The notes: generated from the letters alone by a model not told the origin. Positions 26,392-35,452 are shown, counted from the stretch's first letter. The stretch: DNA of 64,000 nt from Bacteroidales bacterium (GCA_017477335.1 JAFUVY010000013.1:1-64000), one strand, 5' to 3'. A program made the numbers and translations.

Positions 26392-28016
26392 TGCTTTTCC
26401 CTGGCTGCGGCCATGTTTTCATAAGTCTTCGCCAGGGAGGTCTCTCCAAGGGCGGAGAGCACCTCTGCATAGTGGCGCAGTATCACCGCGCTGTCCTTGC
26501 CTCCGTATAGCATGGCGTGTTTGAAGAAGGGCTTTGCCTCAAGGTCTTTTCCCATCAGGTGCAGGATCCACCCGAAAGTGTCCAGATAAGTGGCGTTGTC
26601 CGGCTCTGCCTCGACAGTCTTTTTGGACATGGCGTAAGCCTTCTTTAGTTTTTTACCCTCAATGGAAAGATAGTAGGCATAGTTGTTCAGAACCGGAACG
26701 AAGTCCGGATTCAGCCGCAGCGCTTTGTCGTAAGCCTTGTACGCAGCCTTGGAGTTGCCTTTTTCGTGATAGGCGTCGCCTATGGCGGACCAGGCGTTCA
26801 CGCAGCGCTGCTTGTCGGTCTTGTATCTGGACAGAATCTCATGACCGTTGGAAATAACTGTGTCATAATCCTTTACATTGAACGCCGCCATGGAGGAGTA
26901 GTCAAGGAAGCCGGGGTCGTCAAAACGCCTGTATGCATCCTGTGATGCGGTCATTACCGCTTCCCAGTCCTCCTCCAGGGCCAGGAATTGCAGATGTGTG
27001 GCACAAAGGGAGATGCTCTCCGGGTACAGGAGCGTGGCCTTGAGGAAACACTCCCCGGCCTCCTTCTTCTGGCCCGTCGCATAGTAGAACGCTCCGGCGT
27101 CCTGCAGGAGGGTGCTGTCGGCCGGATGCATCCTGAGAGCTTTCACGGCCAGGGAGTCGTAACCCGCCAGATGGCCGCGTATCATTTTGGGGTCCAGGGA
27201 TTTAACCACATTCCTGAGGTACATTCCCTTGGTCTGCACCGGGACATCGGCCGATGTAAACAGCCCCTCCAGAGTGGAAAAATAGTCGTCGTAGCGACGC
27301 ATGTGCCTGTACACCTCCGACATCCCCAGCACCGCCGGCATGTACCTGCTGTCCAGGGCCAGGGCCTCCTTGTATCGGCACAGGGCCAGGGAGTCACGGT
27401 AGTCCGCCAGGTAGCCGTCCCCGGTCAGGGAAAGGAGTTCGGCCGATGCATACTCGCTGTTGAACTGCTCCAGGACCTCGATGGCCTTGTCCTGCTGCCC
27501 GGACTGTTCCAGAACCTGATAACGGGTGCGGACCGTCATCTCCGAGTAACCGCGGGCGGTCTCTATGTCGTCTATGCACTTGAGAGCCTTGTCGTATTCC
27601 TTGGCTCCCATGTACAGGTCCAGAAGCTCGTAGCTGAGATTGTTCCTGCCCGGAAAATCCTTTACCAGCTCTTCATACACGGCTATTGCACTCTGGCTGT
27701 CCTCCGTGGCAAGCACCAGACGGGCAAAATAATGGCGGTACCAGTAATTGTTCCTGTCCAGTTCCGCGGCCTTGGAAATGCACTTTGCGGCCTCCCGGTA
27801 ATTCTTTTCGCCGATGTTGGTAAGCCCCAGATAGTACCATGCGGCATCATTTGCCGGGTTTGCAGCCACAAGAGCCTCCAGATTAATCCTGGCCTTGGCA
27901 TAAAGGCCATAGGAATATGCTGTCACGGCATCCACAAAGGCCTCGTCTCCCTGCTGGGCCCGCAGGGGAGAGAAAGCCGCCAAAGCCAGTGCCAGAACCG
28001 TCAAAATTCTTCTCAT
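26388..28016 (-). CDS. TPR-repeat periplasmic protein
   Basis: 542 residues. A signal peptide (L-T-V-L-A-L-A-L-A-A-F-S-P-L-R-A-Q-Q) is followed by about ten TPR-like helix pairs over the whole length, such as A-W-Y-Y-L-G-L-T-N-I-G-E-K-N-Y-R-E-A and A-I-G-D-A-Y-H-E-K-G-N. I chose the ATG at 28016 because the upstream TTG at 28025 overlaps the -7 box. A TPR gene next to an M23/EnvC gene is a usual Bacteroidetes arrangement and suggests a scaffold role in envelope assembly. The last codons overlap the EnvC-like start by four bases. Partners are unknown. Confidence 0.88.
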   Translation of the reverse strand: MRRILTVLALALAAFSPLRAQQGDEAFVDAVTAYSYGLYAKARINLEALVAANPANDAAWYYLGLTNIGEKNYREAAKCISKAAELDRNNYWYRHYFARLVLATEDSQSAIAVYEELVKDFPGRNNLSYELLDLYMGAKEYDKALKCIDDIETARGYSEMTVRTRYQVLEQSGQQDKAIEVLEQFNSEYASAELLSLTGDGYLADYRDSLALCRYKEALALDSRYMPAVLGMSEVYRHMRRYDDYFSTLEGLFTSADVPVQTKGMYLRNVVKSLDPKMIRGHLAGYDSLAVKALRMHPADSTLLQDAGAFYYATGQKKEAGECFLKATLLYPESISLCATHLQFLALEEDWEAVMTASQDAYRRFDDPGFLDYSSMAAFNVKDYDTVISNGHEILSRYKTDKQRCVNAWSAIGDAYHEKGNSKAAYKAYDKALRLNPDFVPVLNNYAYYLSIEGKKLKKAYAMSKKTVEAEPDNATYLDTFGWILHLMGKDLEAKPFFKHAMLYGGKDSAVILRHYAEVLSALGETSLAKTYENMAAAREKQ

Positions 28017-28022
28017 ATCCCA

Positions 28023-28030
28023 CAAAAATA
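28023..28030 (-). promoter_or_regulatory. -7 element for the TPR gene, possibly leaderless
   Basis: TATTTTTG on the minus strand ends only six bases before the ATG at 28016. Transcription would then begin at or next to the start codon. Confidence 0.45.
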
Positions 28031-28033
28031 CAA

Positions 28034-29266
28034 CTATTTTTCCAAATCTTCCACAACTATGGAGCTGAAGTAGCCGTTGAAGCGGATTTGGGTGTGGAGG
28101 GTGTCGGCACAGATGAGGATGTGGGAGTCCCCGGAGGCCGATGACAGGGCGGCATAAAGCGCCCCGTCATGAAGGCAGGCACAGCGTTGCGTGAAAAGGC
28201 GGTAGCCGTATGGCAGCGGCAGGGGAAAGTAATCTTTAAGGAGTTCCAGCAAGACGCCGTTTTCGTCCTCCGTAAACCAGTAAGGCACCCCTCCGTCATA
28301 GTACATGTCCGCAATGCCGTAATTGCTTGCCGCCGATGCCCTTATGACGCTCCCGTCCCTGTACCATACAGAGCCCCGTTTGATGCTGAACCCGCGGCTT
28401 GTACCCTTGACCGCAAGTCCTCCATCCAGAGGAACCAGGGACATTGCAAGCGGCGCCTCCCCGGGGAACAGCCCCAGGGAAACATACTCGTCGCCCTTTA
28501 CAATGCATGTGCTCTCCGGCAGGTCCGTCCGCCTTTCCAGCCTGTAAACAAGACCGTTGTAATACTTTATATCATATACGAGGCTGGCGGAGGCGGCGGG
28601 GAGGGATTCTACCACCCGCTCTCCGCACATCACCCTGTACTCCATCCGCTGCCCGGAAGGGGTGGATATGGGCACGCCGTAGGAGTAGTAAACGCCGTCG
28701 GCCCCGGGTTGAAGCGCTCCACAAGGCCATTCCCGGGCATCCCAGGAGCCCAGGACCTGGGCCCCCGGGGCATAGAAGACATCGGTCCCGTTGATGCGGT
28801 ACCGGACACCGCCGCCCGCAAGCTGGCCAAGGGTATGGATGCTGTCCCCGCGGGCGTAAAATCCAAGGATGGTCTCTTCCCCGGGGAAGCGGAGCAGCTG
28901 CGTCCCGTCCCGGTACACCGCCGTCGTCTTGCCCTCCACGGCGTTCTGCCAGATGGACCCGCCGGCAATCCTGTTCCGCTCAGGGGCCGTACTTTCACCT
29001 ATCGGCACATCCCGCACCCGGACACCGTTCCGGTACAGCACCACCCTTCCGCCTCGGGTGTCCCCACTGCGCCAGTCCGCCCAGTCCGGGTACTCCAGAG
29101 CCAGGGCAAACACGACGGGACCGGGGACGGCGGTATCGGCCTGCACGTCAGGAGCCTTCCAATGCTGCCGGGCCGGCTCACGCACATGACGGGGCGTCAC
29201 GGGAAAGAGCCCGTCCGTGCAGGAGGCCAGAAAAAGCAGCGGGACAATGAGCAAGGCCGCCTTCAT
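28034..29266 (-). CDS. Lipoprotein of unknown function
   Basis: 410 residues. The signal peptide ends in a lipobox at about C16 (L-F-L-A-S-C-T-D-G). The rest is rich in short beta strands with repeated patterns such as V-V-L-Y-R-N-G-V-R-V, T-A-V-Y-R-D-G-T-Q-L and G-S-V-W-Y-R-D-G, which look like blades of a beta-propeller. No family was recognised and no enzyme motif is visible. Its ATG overlaps the comM stop by four bases (ATGA), so it is co-translated with that ATPase. It is separated from the TPR gene by 17 bases that include a -7 box. Confidence 0.75.
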   Translation of the reverse strand: MKAALLIVPLLFLASCTDGLFPVTPRHVREPARQHWKAPDVQADTAVPGPVVFALALEYPDWADWRSGDTRGGRVVLYRNGVRVRDVPIGESTAPERNRIAGGSIWQNAVEGKTTAVYRDGTQLLRFPGEETILGFYARGDSIHTLGQLAGGGVRYRINGTDVFYAPGAQVLGSWDAREWPCGALQPGADGVYYSYGVPISTPSGQRMEYRVMCGERVVESLPAASASLVYDIKYYNGLVYRLERRTDLPESTCIVKGDEYVSLGLFPGEAPLAMSLVPLDGGLAVKGTSRGFSIKRGSVWYRDGSVIRASAASNYGIADMYYDGGVPYWFTEDENGVLLELLKDYFPLPLPYGYRLFTQRCACLHDGALYAALSSASGDSHILICADTLHTQIRFNGYFSSIVVEDLEK

Positions 29267-30828
29267 AACAGTCCCAGCATTTCCCGCCTGTCAAGGAAGC
29301 GGTAGGAAGAAGCCTCGGCAATCTGTCCCGGTCCTATTTCCGCAATCCCCTCCAGGTCGGCGATGGTCCTGGCTATCTTGATTATGCGCGTGTATGCCCT
29401 TGCAGACAGGCCAAGTTTGCCGATAATGCTTTCCAGCAGGGTCTTGCAATCCTCGGACAGGGGGCAGAATTCCTCTGTCATTCGGGAATCCATCTGGGCG
29501 TTGGAATAGATGCCGAGGCCTTTGAAACGGATTTTTTGCAGCTCGTGCGCCCGCATCACCCTTTCTGCCACCGCGGCCGACGGCTCCTCCTTCTGCCCCC
29601 TCACAAGGGACCCGGCATCCACCGGATGCAGCCACAGGTGGATGTCTATCCTGTCCATGATGGGGCCGGACAGACGGGAAAGGTAGGAGATTCTCTGTCC
29701 CGGGGAGCAGGTGCAGCGGTCCCCCTCGCCGTAATAGCCGCACGGGCAAGGGTTGGATGCGGCCACCAGCATGAACGACGAGGGGTATTCCACCTTGGCC
29801 TTAAGCCTGGAAATCACCACCTTCCTGTCTTCCAACGGGGCCCTAAGGGCTTCCAGCGTGGACTTTGGCGCCTCGCAGAACTCGTCCAGGAAGAGCACCC
29901 CTCCGGAAGAAAGGGAAACCTCTCCGGGAAGGATGTTGTCCCCCGACCCTCCTCCCAGGATGGCCACCTTGGAGGCCGATATGTGCGGCGCCCGGAAAGG
30001 CCTCTGCCTGATAAGTCCCGCGCCCTCACGCCGTCCTATTCCTGCCACCGAATATATCTTGGACGTTATCACGGACTCCCCCAGGCTCATGGGCGGCAGT
30101 ATCCCCGCAAGAGCCCTTGCTATGGAACTCTTGCCTGACCCCGGTGCCCCCAGCAGCATTACGTTGTGGGCGCCCGCCGCCGCAATTTCCACGCCCCTTT
30201 TGGCCGCCCCCTGGCCGATGATATCGGCAAAGTCCATGTACGACGCACCTCCTTCGTTGCCCGGTGCCGATGCTTTTTTGTAGGCATCAGTGTTTCTTAT
30301 AAGAAGGGAGCGACAGTCAAGAGTCCCCTCCAGGATCCTCAGCACATCGTCCAGGGTCCTTACCCCGTAAATCTCCGTAGTCTCAAAATCCGCCGCCTCC
30401 AGGGCCGATCTTTCCGGAAGGATGCTTCCCCGGAACCCTGTCTCCATTGCAAGTTCCGCCATGGGCAGGGCGCCGCTGACCTCCCTGATGCTTCCGTCCA
30501 GACCCAACTCTCCCATTATAAGGTATTGCCCCAGAAGGGGCAGCTCCCTTTGGCCCGACGCTGCAATAATCCCAAGGGCAATGGGAACGTCATATCCGCT
30601 TCCCTGCTTGTGCATGTCGGCCGGGGCCAGGTTTATGATTATCCTTTTTCCGGGTATCCTGAACCCCATGGACTGCAGGGCCGTCACCGTCCGGAGCAGG
30701 CTTTCCTTTACCGCCGCATCTGCAAGGCCCACCAGGTGAATGCCTACCCCAAGCGACATTTCCACTTCTACCGTTACCGGCACCGCCTTAATGCCGATAC
30801 ACTTTGCTCCATGCACATAAACCAACAT
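29263..30828 (-). CDS. comM: YifB/ComM-family Mg-chelatase-like AAA+ ATPase
   Basis: About 521 residues from the ATG at 30828 (M-L-V-Y-V-H-G-A-K-C-I-G-I); a longer frame to 30873 lacks family similarity. An N-terminal ChlI/Lon-like domain (G-L-A-D-A-A-V-K-E-S, P-A-D-M-H-K-Q-G-S-G-Y-D) precedes the ATPase, with Walker A G-A-P-G-S-G-K-S-S near residue 215 and Walker B V-L-F-L-D-E-F. N-P-C-P-C-G-Y-Y-G lies in the usual zinc-like loop. ComM is a hexameric helicase that promotes branch migration during natural transformation. A competence role in this lineage is not established. Confidence 0.93.
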   Translation of the reverse strand: MLVYVHGAKCIGIKAVPVTVEVEMSLGVGIHLVGLADAAVKESLLRTVTALQSMGFRIPGKRIIINLAPADMHKQGSGYDVPIALGIIAASGQRELPLLGQYLIMGELGLDGSIREVSGALPMAELAMETGFRGSILPERSALEAADFETTEIYGVRTLDDVLRILEGTLDCRSLLIRNTDAYKKASAPGNEGGASYMDFADIIGQGAAKRGVEIAAAGAHNVMLLGAPGSGKSSIARALAGILPPMSLGESVITSKIYSVAGIGRREGAGLIRQRPFRAPHISASKVAILGGGSGDNILPGEVSLSSGGVLFLDEFCEAPKSTLEALRAPLEDRKVVISRLKAKVEYPSSFMLVAASNPCPCGYYGEGDRCTCSPGQRISYLSRLSGPIMDRIDIHLWLHPVDAGSLVRGQKEEPSAAVAERVMRAHELQKIRFKGLGIYSNAQMDSRMTEEFCPLSEDCKTLLESIIGKLGLSARAYTRIIKIARTIADLEGIAEIGPGQIAEASSYRFLDRREMLGLL

Positions 30829-30929
30829 ATACGCCTTTTTGCCGCGAAAGTAAGCCTTCCGCAGCCAAGTCATGCTTAAAAACGTATAATTTTTCCGAAA
30901 TGTTTTTTAAGATTTTCTCAAAAAACCTG

Positions 30930-31763
30930 CTATTTCCTGAAGATTCCAAACAGAGCGGAGCCGCTTCCGGACATGGAAGCATAAACGGCTCCCTGAGCGT
31001 AAATCTGCTGTTTAAGGGCGGAAATTCGCGGATGACCACTGAAAACAGACGGTTCAAAGTCGTTTACAAGAACGTCTTTCCAATCTTCCGGGCTCAATGA
31101 AAGGGCCTTTTTTATTGAAACTTCCGGGGCGTGAGGTGTGATGCCCCTGTAAGCTTCGGCGGTAGAGACACACTCGCCTTCCGGGATGAAGACTTTAATA
31201 CTGTAACCGTCCAGCTTGAGTGGATAGGGCTCCAGAATTTCTCCGCGGCCGCTGCCAAACATGGGGCGGTTGTACACGAAGAAGGCGCAGTCGCTGCCAA
31301 GGCGGGCCGCGTAGGCGGCAAGAGTGTCGTCGTCAAGACTGAGCCCGGCAAGGGAAGATATCATCCTGAGCGCATACGCGGCGTCAGAGGATCCGCCGCC
31401 AAGGCCGGCCCCTACCGGAGAGGTCTTCTCCAGGAATATCTTGACGGGAGGCAGGTCATAATCTCCGGCCAGCAGAAAATAAGCCTTGGCCGTGAGGTCT
31501 TTAAGAGGGTCCCAGTCCACGCCCTCCCTGCGGGCTATGGTTATCATGAGTTTGCCGTCGGGCGAGATAGCCTGGGCCAGGGCGCCGTAACGCTCCTGCA
31601 GGGCGGGAAGAGTCCGGGACCAGTCCTCCCCCGTCACTATTTCCAGAGTGTCGGATATATCCGGATACGGGACGAACAGGGTTTCTATGTTGTGAAACCC
31701 GTCGTCCCGTTTGGATATAACGTTAAGGCCAAGATTGATCTTGACCGCAGGATGGCAAATCAC
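30930..31763 (-). CDS. ispE: 4-diphosphocytidyl-2-C-methyl-D-erythritol kinase
   Basis: 277 residues of the GHMP kinase family. It starts at a GTG directly after the upstream TAG, with C-H-P-A-V-K-I-N-L-G-L in place of the usual P-A-K-I-N-L. The ATP motif is P-V-G-A-G-L-G-G-G-S-S-D-A-A near residues 93-106, and the C-terminal motif reads M-S-G-S-G-S-A-L-F-G. It phosphorylates CDP-methylerythritol in the MEP isoprenoid pathway. It is the third gene after thiL and the DUF4923-like gene, with no gap to the latter. A 101-base gap to comM holds no convincing promoter or terminator. Confidence 0.95.
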   Translation of the reverse strand: MICHPAVKINLGLNVISKRDDGFHNIETLFVPYPDISDTLEIVTGEDWSRTLPALQERYGALAQAISPDGKLMITIARREGVDWDPLKDLTAKAYFLLAGDYDLPPVKIFLEKTSPVGAGLGGGSSDAAYALRMISSLAGLSLDDDTLAAYAARLGSDCAFFVYNRPMFGSGRGEILEPYPLKLDGYSIKVFIPEGECVSTAEAYRGITPHAPEVSIKKALSLSPEDWKDVLVNDFEPSVFSGHPRISALKQQIYAQGAVYASMSGSGSALFGIFRK

Positions 31764-32372
31764 CTACTTTGTGAACTTGAAGCCAACCTTGTAGTTGTCG
31801 TAGCCCTCGGCCAATTTGGCGATGGAACCAATTTCTCCGCCGCTCTGGCCAAGCTTGCTCACAACCTTCTTGAGGAAAGTGGTGGCCTTTTCGGAGGTGA
31901 AGAGCATGCGGGCGCCGTCAAGAGTGCTTTCCAGCGTTCCGGTCATGGAAAAATACTGCATGTTCTTGCCGAAGGTAAGGGTAACGGTCTTTTCCCCGTC
32001 GCCAACTTTGTATGTTCCGCTGAGTGGAATGTTTCCTACGGTCCAGACAAAGGTGCCCTCAGAGCTGTTGAACACGACGGACATCGCACCGGGTTTGATG
32101 CCCACTTTTGCAAGGATGCCGTCAATCTTGGCCTCGATGCCGGAGGTGACGGTGGAGCCTGCCAGGTTGGTAAGGATACCGCCCTCGTTGCTGGACACGG
32201 AAACGGCGATGCCGTTGTAGGTGTAAGTGCCGTTGAGGCTTACCGGGCCGCTGTAAACTACGTTGCCGAGCCCACTTACAATGTTGCCAAGATTACCCAG
32301 AATGCTGCTCTGGGCGTTTGCGCTCACGGCCACTGCCGCGGAAAGCGCTACAATTGCAAGAATCTTTTTCAT
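31764..32372 (-). CDS. Secreted DUF4923-like (lipocalin-like) protein
   Basis: 202 residues from the ATG at 32372. The signal peptide is K-K-I-L-A-I-V-A-L-S-A-A-V-A-V-S-A-N-A-Q. The mature part is Gly/Ser/Thr-rich with alternating beta strands: a segment around L-N-G-T-Y-T-Y-N-G-I-A-V, then V-N-like turns, and a closing Y-D-N-Y-K-V-G-F-K-F. This matches the small periplasmic DUF4923 family of Bacteroidetes, whose function is unknown. It is sandwiched between thiL and ispE with four- and zero-base gaps, so it is probably co-expressed with them, but the sequence gives no functional link. Confidence 0.78.
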   Translation of the reverse strand: MKKILAIVALSAAVAVSANAQSSILGNLGNIVSGLGNVVYSGPVSLNGTYTYNGIAVSVSSNEGGILTNLAGSTVTSGIEAKIDGILAKVGIKPGAMSVVFNSSEGTFVWTVGNIPLSGTYKVGDGEKTVTLTFGKNMQYFSMTGTLESTLDGARMLFTSEKATTFLKKVVSKLGQSGGEIGSIAKLAEGYDNYKVGFKFTK

Positions 32373-32376
32373 CGTT

Positions 32377-33393
32377 TTATAATGTGTTTGAATTATCATT
32401 GTCCGGCCAGCCCTGAGCCTTCAGCGGGAACTCGAGTCCTTCCGGAGTTACCAGGACCTCTCCGGCCTCCGGCTGGGCCAGATGGCCGACAACCTCGAAG
32501 GTCTGGAAGTCCCGGCGGAACTTTTCTGCATACAGGATGGGTACCACAAGCATAAGGCGGAAATCATCACCGCCGTTCATGGCTGCGGAAAGCGGGTCTA
32601 TGTCCAGTTCTTTTCCAAGCTGGAAACTGTTACCTTCGAAGGGGATTTTATCGGCATATATCTTGGCTCCAAGGCCGCTGTCCCTTGTAAGGCGCTTCAC
32701 CGCGTCCGACAGGCCCCGGCTCACAAAGTATGCATATGAAGGATAAATTTCCGAATCTTCCAGGGCGGAAACCACGCCGGAGCTCAGTTCGGGGCGGAGG
32801 TAATCTCCCACTATCATTTTGTAGGCGGACATATCCGGCTGCTGTCCGGTTTTGTCGTACTCACGGGTGCCCTTTTCCAGAAGCCTCAGGCCAAGGTAGG
32901 CGGCGCCAAGAGGTCCGGATACACATATAAGGTCCTTGGACTTTGCCGCCATACGGCGTTTTTCCGTGAGCAGGGAGGTTTCCCCGGTAGCGCTCATGCT
33001 TATGTAAAGACCGTTCCCGGATGGCTGCAGATCCAGGTTCACTGCCTCGTAGCCATGCTCCTTGGCCGCAACCGTTATGCCCATCCAAAGTTCCTTCACC
33101 TGCTCGTAATCCAGTTTGGCCGATACCCCCAGAACCACATTCAGCAGCTTTGGGTGCGCCATTGCGGCGTACAGTTCACCCGTCACGCCAATCACACACT
33201 TGTACCCAAGGTGCTTGAGAGGAAAATAAACCAGGGAAAAATCCAGGCCTTCCAGATACATCCGTGAAGCAGTGGTAACCTTCCCGCCTTTTTCACAGCG
33301 GAAACTGAGTCCGCTCACCGGATTGTAGGCCGACAGCCTGTACAGGCTGGCTATAGCCTCAATCTTGCCTATGTTTGAAAAACTTTCTGCCAT
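32377..33393 (-). CDS. thiL: Thiamine-monophosphate kinase
   Basis: 338 residues from the ATG at 33393 (M-A-E-S-F-S-N-I-G-K-I-E-A-I). The family pattern is present but drifted: L-D-F-S-L-V-Y-F-P-L-K-H-L-G-Y-K replaces the usual D-x-x-x-E-x-V-H-F, and N-G-G-D-D-F-R-L-M replaces G-G-E-D-Y-E-L. V-S-G-P-L-G-A-A-Y-L-G-L-R-L-L lies in the middle. It makes thiamine diphosphate from the monophosphate with ATP. The frame extends upstream past the start, but that part lies across the promoter and has no homology. It is first in the thiL-DUF4923-ispE unit and divergent from the metal ATPase. Confidence 0.9.
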   Translation of the reverse strand: MAESFSNIGKIEAIASLYRLSAYNPVSGLSFRCEKGGKVTTASRMYLEGLDFSLVYFPLKHLGYKCVIGVTGELYAAMAHPKLLNVVLGVSAKLDYEQVKELWMGITVAAKEHGYEAVNLDLQPSGNGLYISMSATGETSLLTEKRRMAAKSKDLICVSGPLGAAYLGLRLLEKGTREYDKTGQQPDMSAYKMIVGDYLRPELSSGVVSALEDSEIYPSYAYFVSRGLSDAVKRLTRDSGLGAKIYADKIPFEGNSFQLGKELDIDPLSAAMNGGDDFRLMLVVPILYAEKFRRDFQTFEVVGHLAQPEAGEVLVTPEGLEFPLKAQGWPDNDNSNTL

Positions 33394-33401
33394 ATTCCCT
33401 G

Positions 33402-33409
33402 CAAATATA
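33402..33409 (-). promoter_or_regulatory. -7 element of thiL
   Basis: TATATTTG on the minus strand ends eight bases before the thiL ATG. The nearest TTG, 22 bases upstream, is part of the palindrome at 33418-33434. Confidence 0.5.
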
Positions 33410-33417
33410 GCAAAATA

Positions 33418-33434
33418 TTGCAACCCGGTTGCAA
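33418..33434. promoter_or_regulatory. Palindromic candidate operator between thiL and the metal ATPase
   Basis: TTGCAACC-C-GGTTGCAA is a perfect inverted repeat of eight bases per arm around one central base. It lies upstream of the -7 boxes of both divergent genes, a position suited to a repressor. Because one neighbour exports divalent metals, a Fur/Zur- or ArsR-type metal sensor is the natural guess. The regulator gene is not in the window. Confidence 0.55.
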
Positions 33435-33445
33435 GGGAAGCCGTG

Positions 33446-33453
33446 TATTTTTG
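33446..33453 (+). promoter_or_regulatory. -7 element of the metal P-type ATPase gene
   Basis: TATTTTTG matches TAnnTTTG and lies 26 bases before the ATG at 33480, just downstream of the palindrome. Confidence 0.5.
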
Positions 33454-33479
33454 TGCCAGGAAAATTAAAACACAAAAAT

Positions 33480-35396
33480 ATGGAACACGAACACCATCAC
33501 CACCACCATCATCATCACCACCATCATGGAGCGATGAGTCCTGAAGTAAAAGCAAAGCTTGTAAAGATAATTGTCTCCACCCTGGCTTTGGCCGGGGCCG
33601 TACTGCTGGAAAGGCTTACCGGAGGGGTGTGGGAAAAATGGCAGTATCTGCTGGTTTATCTTATCCCGTACCTTATCATCGGCTTTGACACTCTTAAAGA
33701 GGCGGCGGAAAGCCTTTTCCATGGGGAGGCTCTCAGCGAGGACTTCCTTATGAGCGTTGCCACTGTCGGAGCATTGGTGATAGGTTTTGTCCCCGGGGCC
33801 GAGACACAATTCCCGGAGGCGGTTTTTGTTATGCTATTCTTCCAGGTCGGGGAGCTTTTTGAGGAGATGGCCGAGGGCCGCAGCCGCAAGTCCATCGCCC
33901 ACCTGATGAGAATCCGCCCTGATCACGCCAACGTCCTTCGCGACGGCCGCACTCTCAGGGTGAATCCGTCCGATGTAAAAGTTGGCGAGACTATCGTCAT
34001 AAAGATGGGAGAAAAAGTGCCGGTGGACGGAGTAGTCATTGAAGGGCACTCTTCAATTGACACCATGGCCCTTACCGGAGAAAGCGTCCCCCGCGAGATA
34101 AAAACCGGTGACGACATCCTGTCCGGCTGCATTAACCTCACAGGCCTTCTTAAAGTCAGGACTACCAAAGAGTTCGGGGAATCCACGGCAAGCAAAATCA
34201 TAGACCTTGTGGAGAATGCCGCAGAGAAAAAATCCCGTAGCGAGAAGTTTATAACCCGTTTTGCAAAAGTTTATACTCCCATCGTGGTGGCGCTTGCAGC
34301 AGCCATCGCCCTTATTCCCGGAATAATCACCGGAGAGTGGTCCACCTGGGTTTACCGCGGACTCATGTTCCTTGTGGTTTCCTGCCCCTGCGCCCTTGTG
34401 ATTTCCGTCCCGCTCGCCTTCTTCGGCGGCCTTGGCGGAGCTTCCAAAAAAGGCATACTCATAAAGGGTTCCAACCTTATGGAAAGTCTCTCTTCCCTTA
34501 ACACAGTGGTGTTTGACAAGACCGGAACTCTTACCGAAGGCGTCTTTGAGGTCACGGACATCCATCCGGAAAAGATATCGGAAAAAGAGCTCCTTCACCT
34601 TGCCGCACACGTGGAGCGCCACTCCTCCCACCCCATTGCGGCGGCCCTCAGAAAAGCATATCCGGACGAGGCCGACGACTGCACCATAGAGGATGTCACC
34701 GAGCTGGCCGGTAACGGCGTCGTGGCAACGGTCAACGGCCACCGCGTTGCCGTTGGAAACGAAAAGCACATGGCCCAGCTGTGCTCCGGATGGGTTCCTA
34801 CAGAGCACCACGGTACTCTTGCCCATGTTGCCATTGACGGCGAGTATGCCGGTTACATAGTTATTTCCGACAGAATCAAATCCGAATCCAGACAGGCTAT
34901 AAAAGATCTTAAAGCGGCAGGGGTCAAAAAAACCGTAATGCTAACCGGCGACAGGGAGAGCGTCGCCATGCACGTGGCCAAAAAACTCCGCCTGGACGAA
35001 TTCCACGCCCAGCTTCTTCCCGCCCAGAAAGTAGAACAAGTCGAGCGGCTTCTCCCCGAAGGCCCCCTTGCCTTTGTCGGAGACGGAATCAACGACGCAC
35101 CGGTCCTGGCCCGGGCCGATATCGGCATAGCCATGGGAGCCCTTGGCTCGGACGCCGCCATCGAGGCCGCCGACGTGGTGCTCATGGACGACAAGACCAC
35201 CAGCGTTGCCAAGGCCATCCTTGTTGCACGAAAGACCGTCCGCATAGCCAGGGAGAACATTGTCTTTGCAATCGGCATCAAGGTCCTGGTGCTTGCCCTT
35301 GCAGCCCTTGGCATAGCCCACATGTGGATGGCGGTCTTTGCCGATGTAGGCGTCATGGTCCTCGCCGTCCTCAATTCCATGCGCTCCCTCCGGTAA
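33480..35396 (+). CDS. Heavy-metal P1B-type ATPase with 12-histidine N-terminus
   Basis: 638 residues from the ATG at 33480. Residues 1-17 are M-E-H-E followed by twelve histidines and G. No N-terminal HMA domain is present. The core is complete: T-G-E-S-V-P, the metal site S-C-P-C-A-L-V-I-S-V-P-L-A-F, phosphorylation D-K-T-G-T-L-T, H-S-S-H-P-I and G-D-G-I-N-D-A-P. The C-P-C context matches the Zn/Cd/Pb (ZntA-like, P1B-2) group, so it probably exports zinc or cadmium across the inner membrane. The His stretch replaces the usual metal-binding domain. It is divergent from thiL, with a palindrome in between. Confidence 0.93.
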   Translation: MEHEHHHHHHHHHHHHGAMSPEVKAKLVKIIVSTLALAGAVLLERLTGGVWEKWQYLLVYLIPYLIIGFDTLKEAAESLFHGEALSEDFLMSVATVGALVIGFVPGAETQFPEAVFVMLFFQVGELFEEMAEGRSRKSIAHLMRIRPDHANVLRDGRTLRVNPSDVKVGETIVIKMGEKVPVDGVVIEGHSSIDTMALTGESVPREIKTGDDILSGCINLTGLLKVRTTKEFGESTASKIIDLVENAAEKKSRSEKFITRFAKVYTPIVVALAAAIALIPGIITGEWSTWVYRGLMFLVVSCPCALVISVPLAFFGGLGGASKKGILIKGSNLMESLSSLNTVVFDKTGTLTEGVFEVTDIHPEKISEKELLHLAAHVERHSSHPIAAALRKAYPDEADDCTIEDVTELAGNGVVATVNGHRVAVGNEKHMAQLCSGWVPTEHHGTLAHVAIDGEYAGYIVISDRIKSESRQAIKDLKAAGVKKTVMLTGDRESVAMHVAKKLRLDEFHAQLLPAQKVEQVERLLPEGPLAFVGDGINDAPVLARADIGIAMGALGSDAAIEAADVVLMDDKTTSVAKAILVARKTVRIARENIVFAIGIKVLVLALAALGIAHMWMAVFADVGVMVLAVLNSMRSLR

Positions 35397-35417
35397 AACC
35401 CTTTATCAGATTTTTGC

Positions 35418-35425
35418 TATATTTG
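35418..35425 (+). promoter_or_regulatory. -7 element before the Xaa-Pro aminopeptidase operon
   Basis: TATATTTG lies 27 bases before the ATG at 35453, in an AT-rich leader. No TTG is found at the standard spacing. Confidence 0.45.
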
Positions 35426-35452
35426 CAAATATATATATCGCGGATATAGTCC

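Noticed and set aside
30829..30929. Promoter or terminator between ispE and comM
   Set aside because: The 101-base gap has only poor matches (TACTTTCG with wrong spacing) and no strong hairpin with a T run.
33429..33479. Longer N-terminus of the metal ATPase from a TTG
   Set aside because: It would start inside the palindrome and before the -7 box; the ATG at 33480 begins the His-rich sequence and fits the promoter position.
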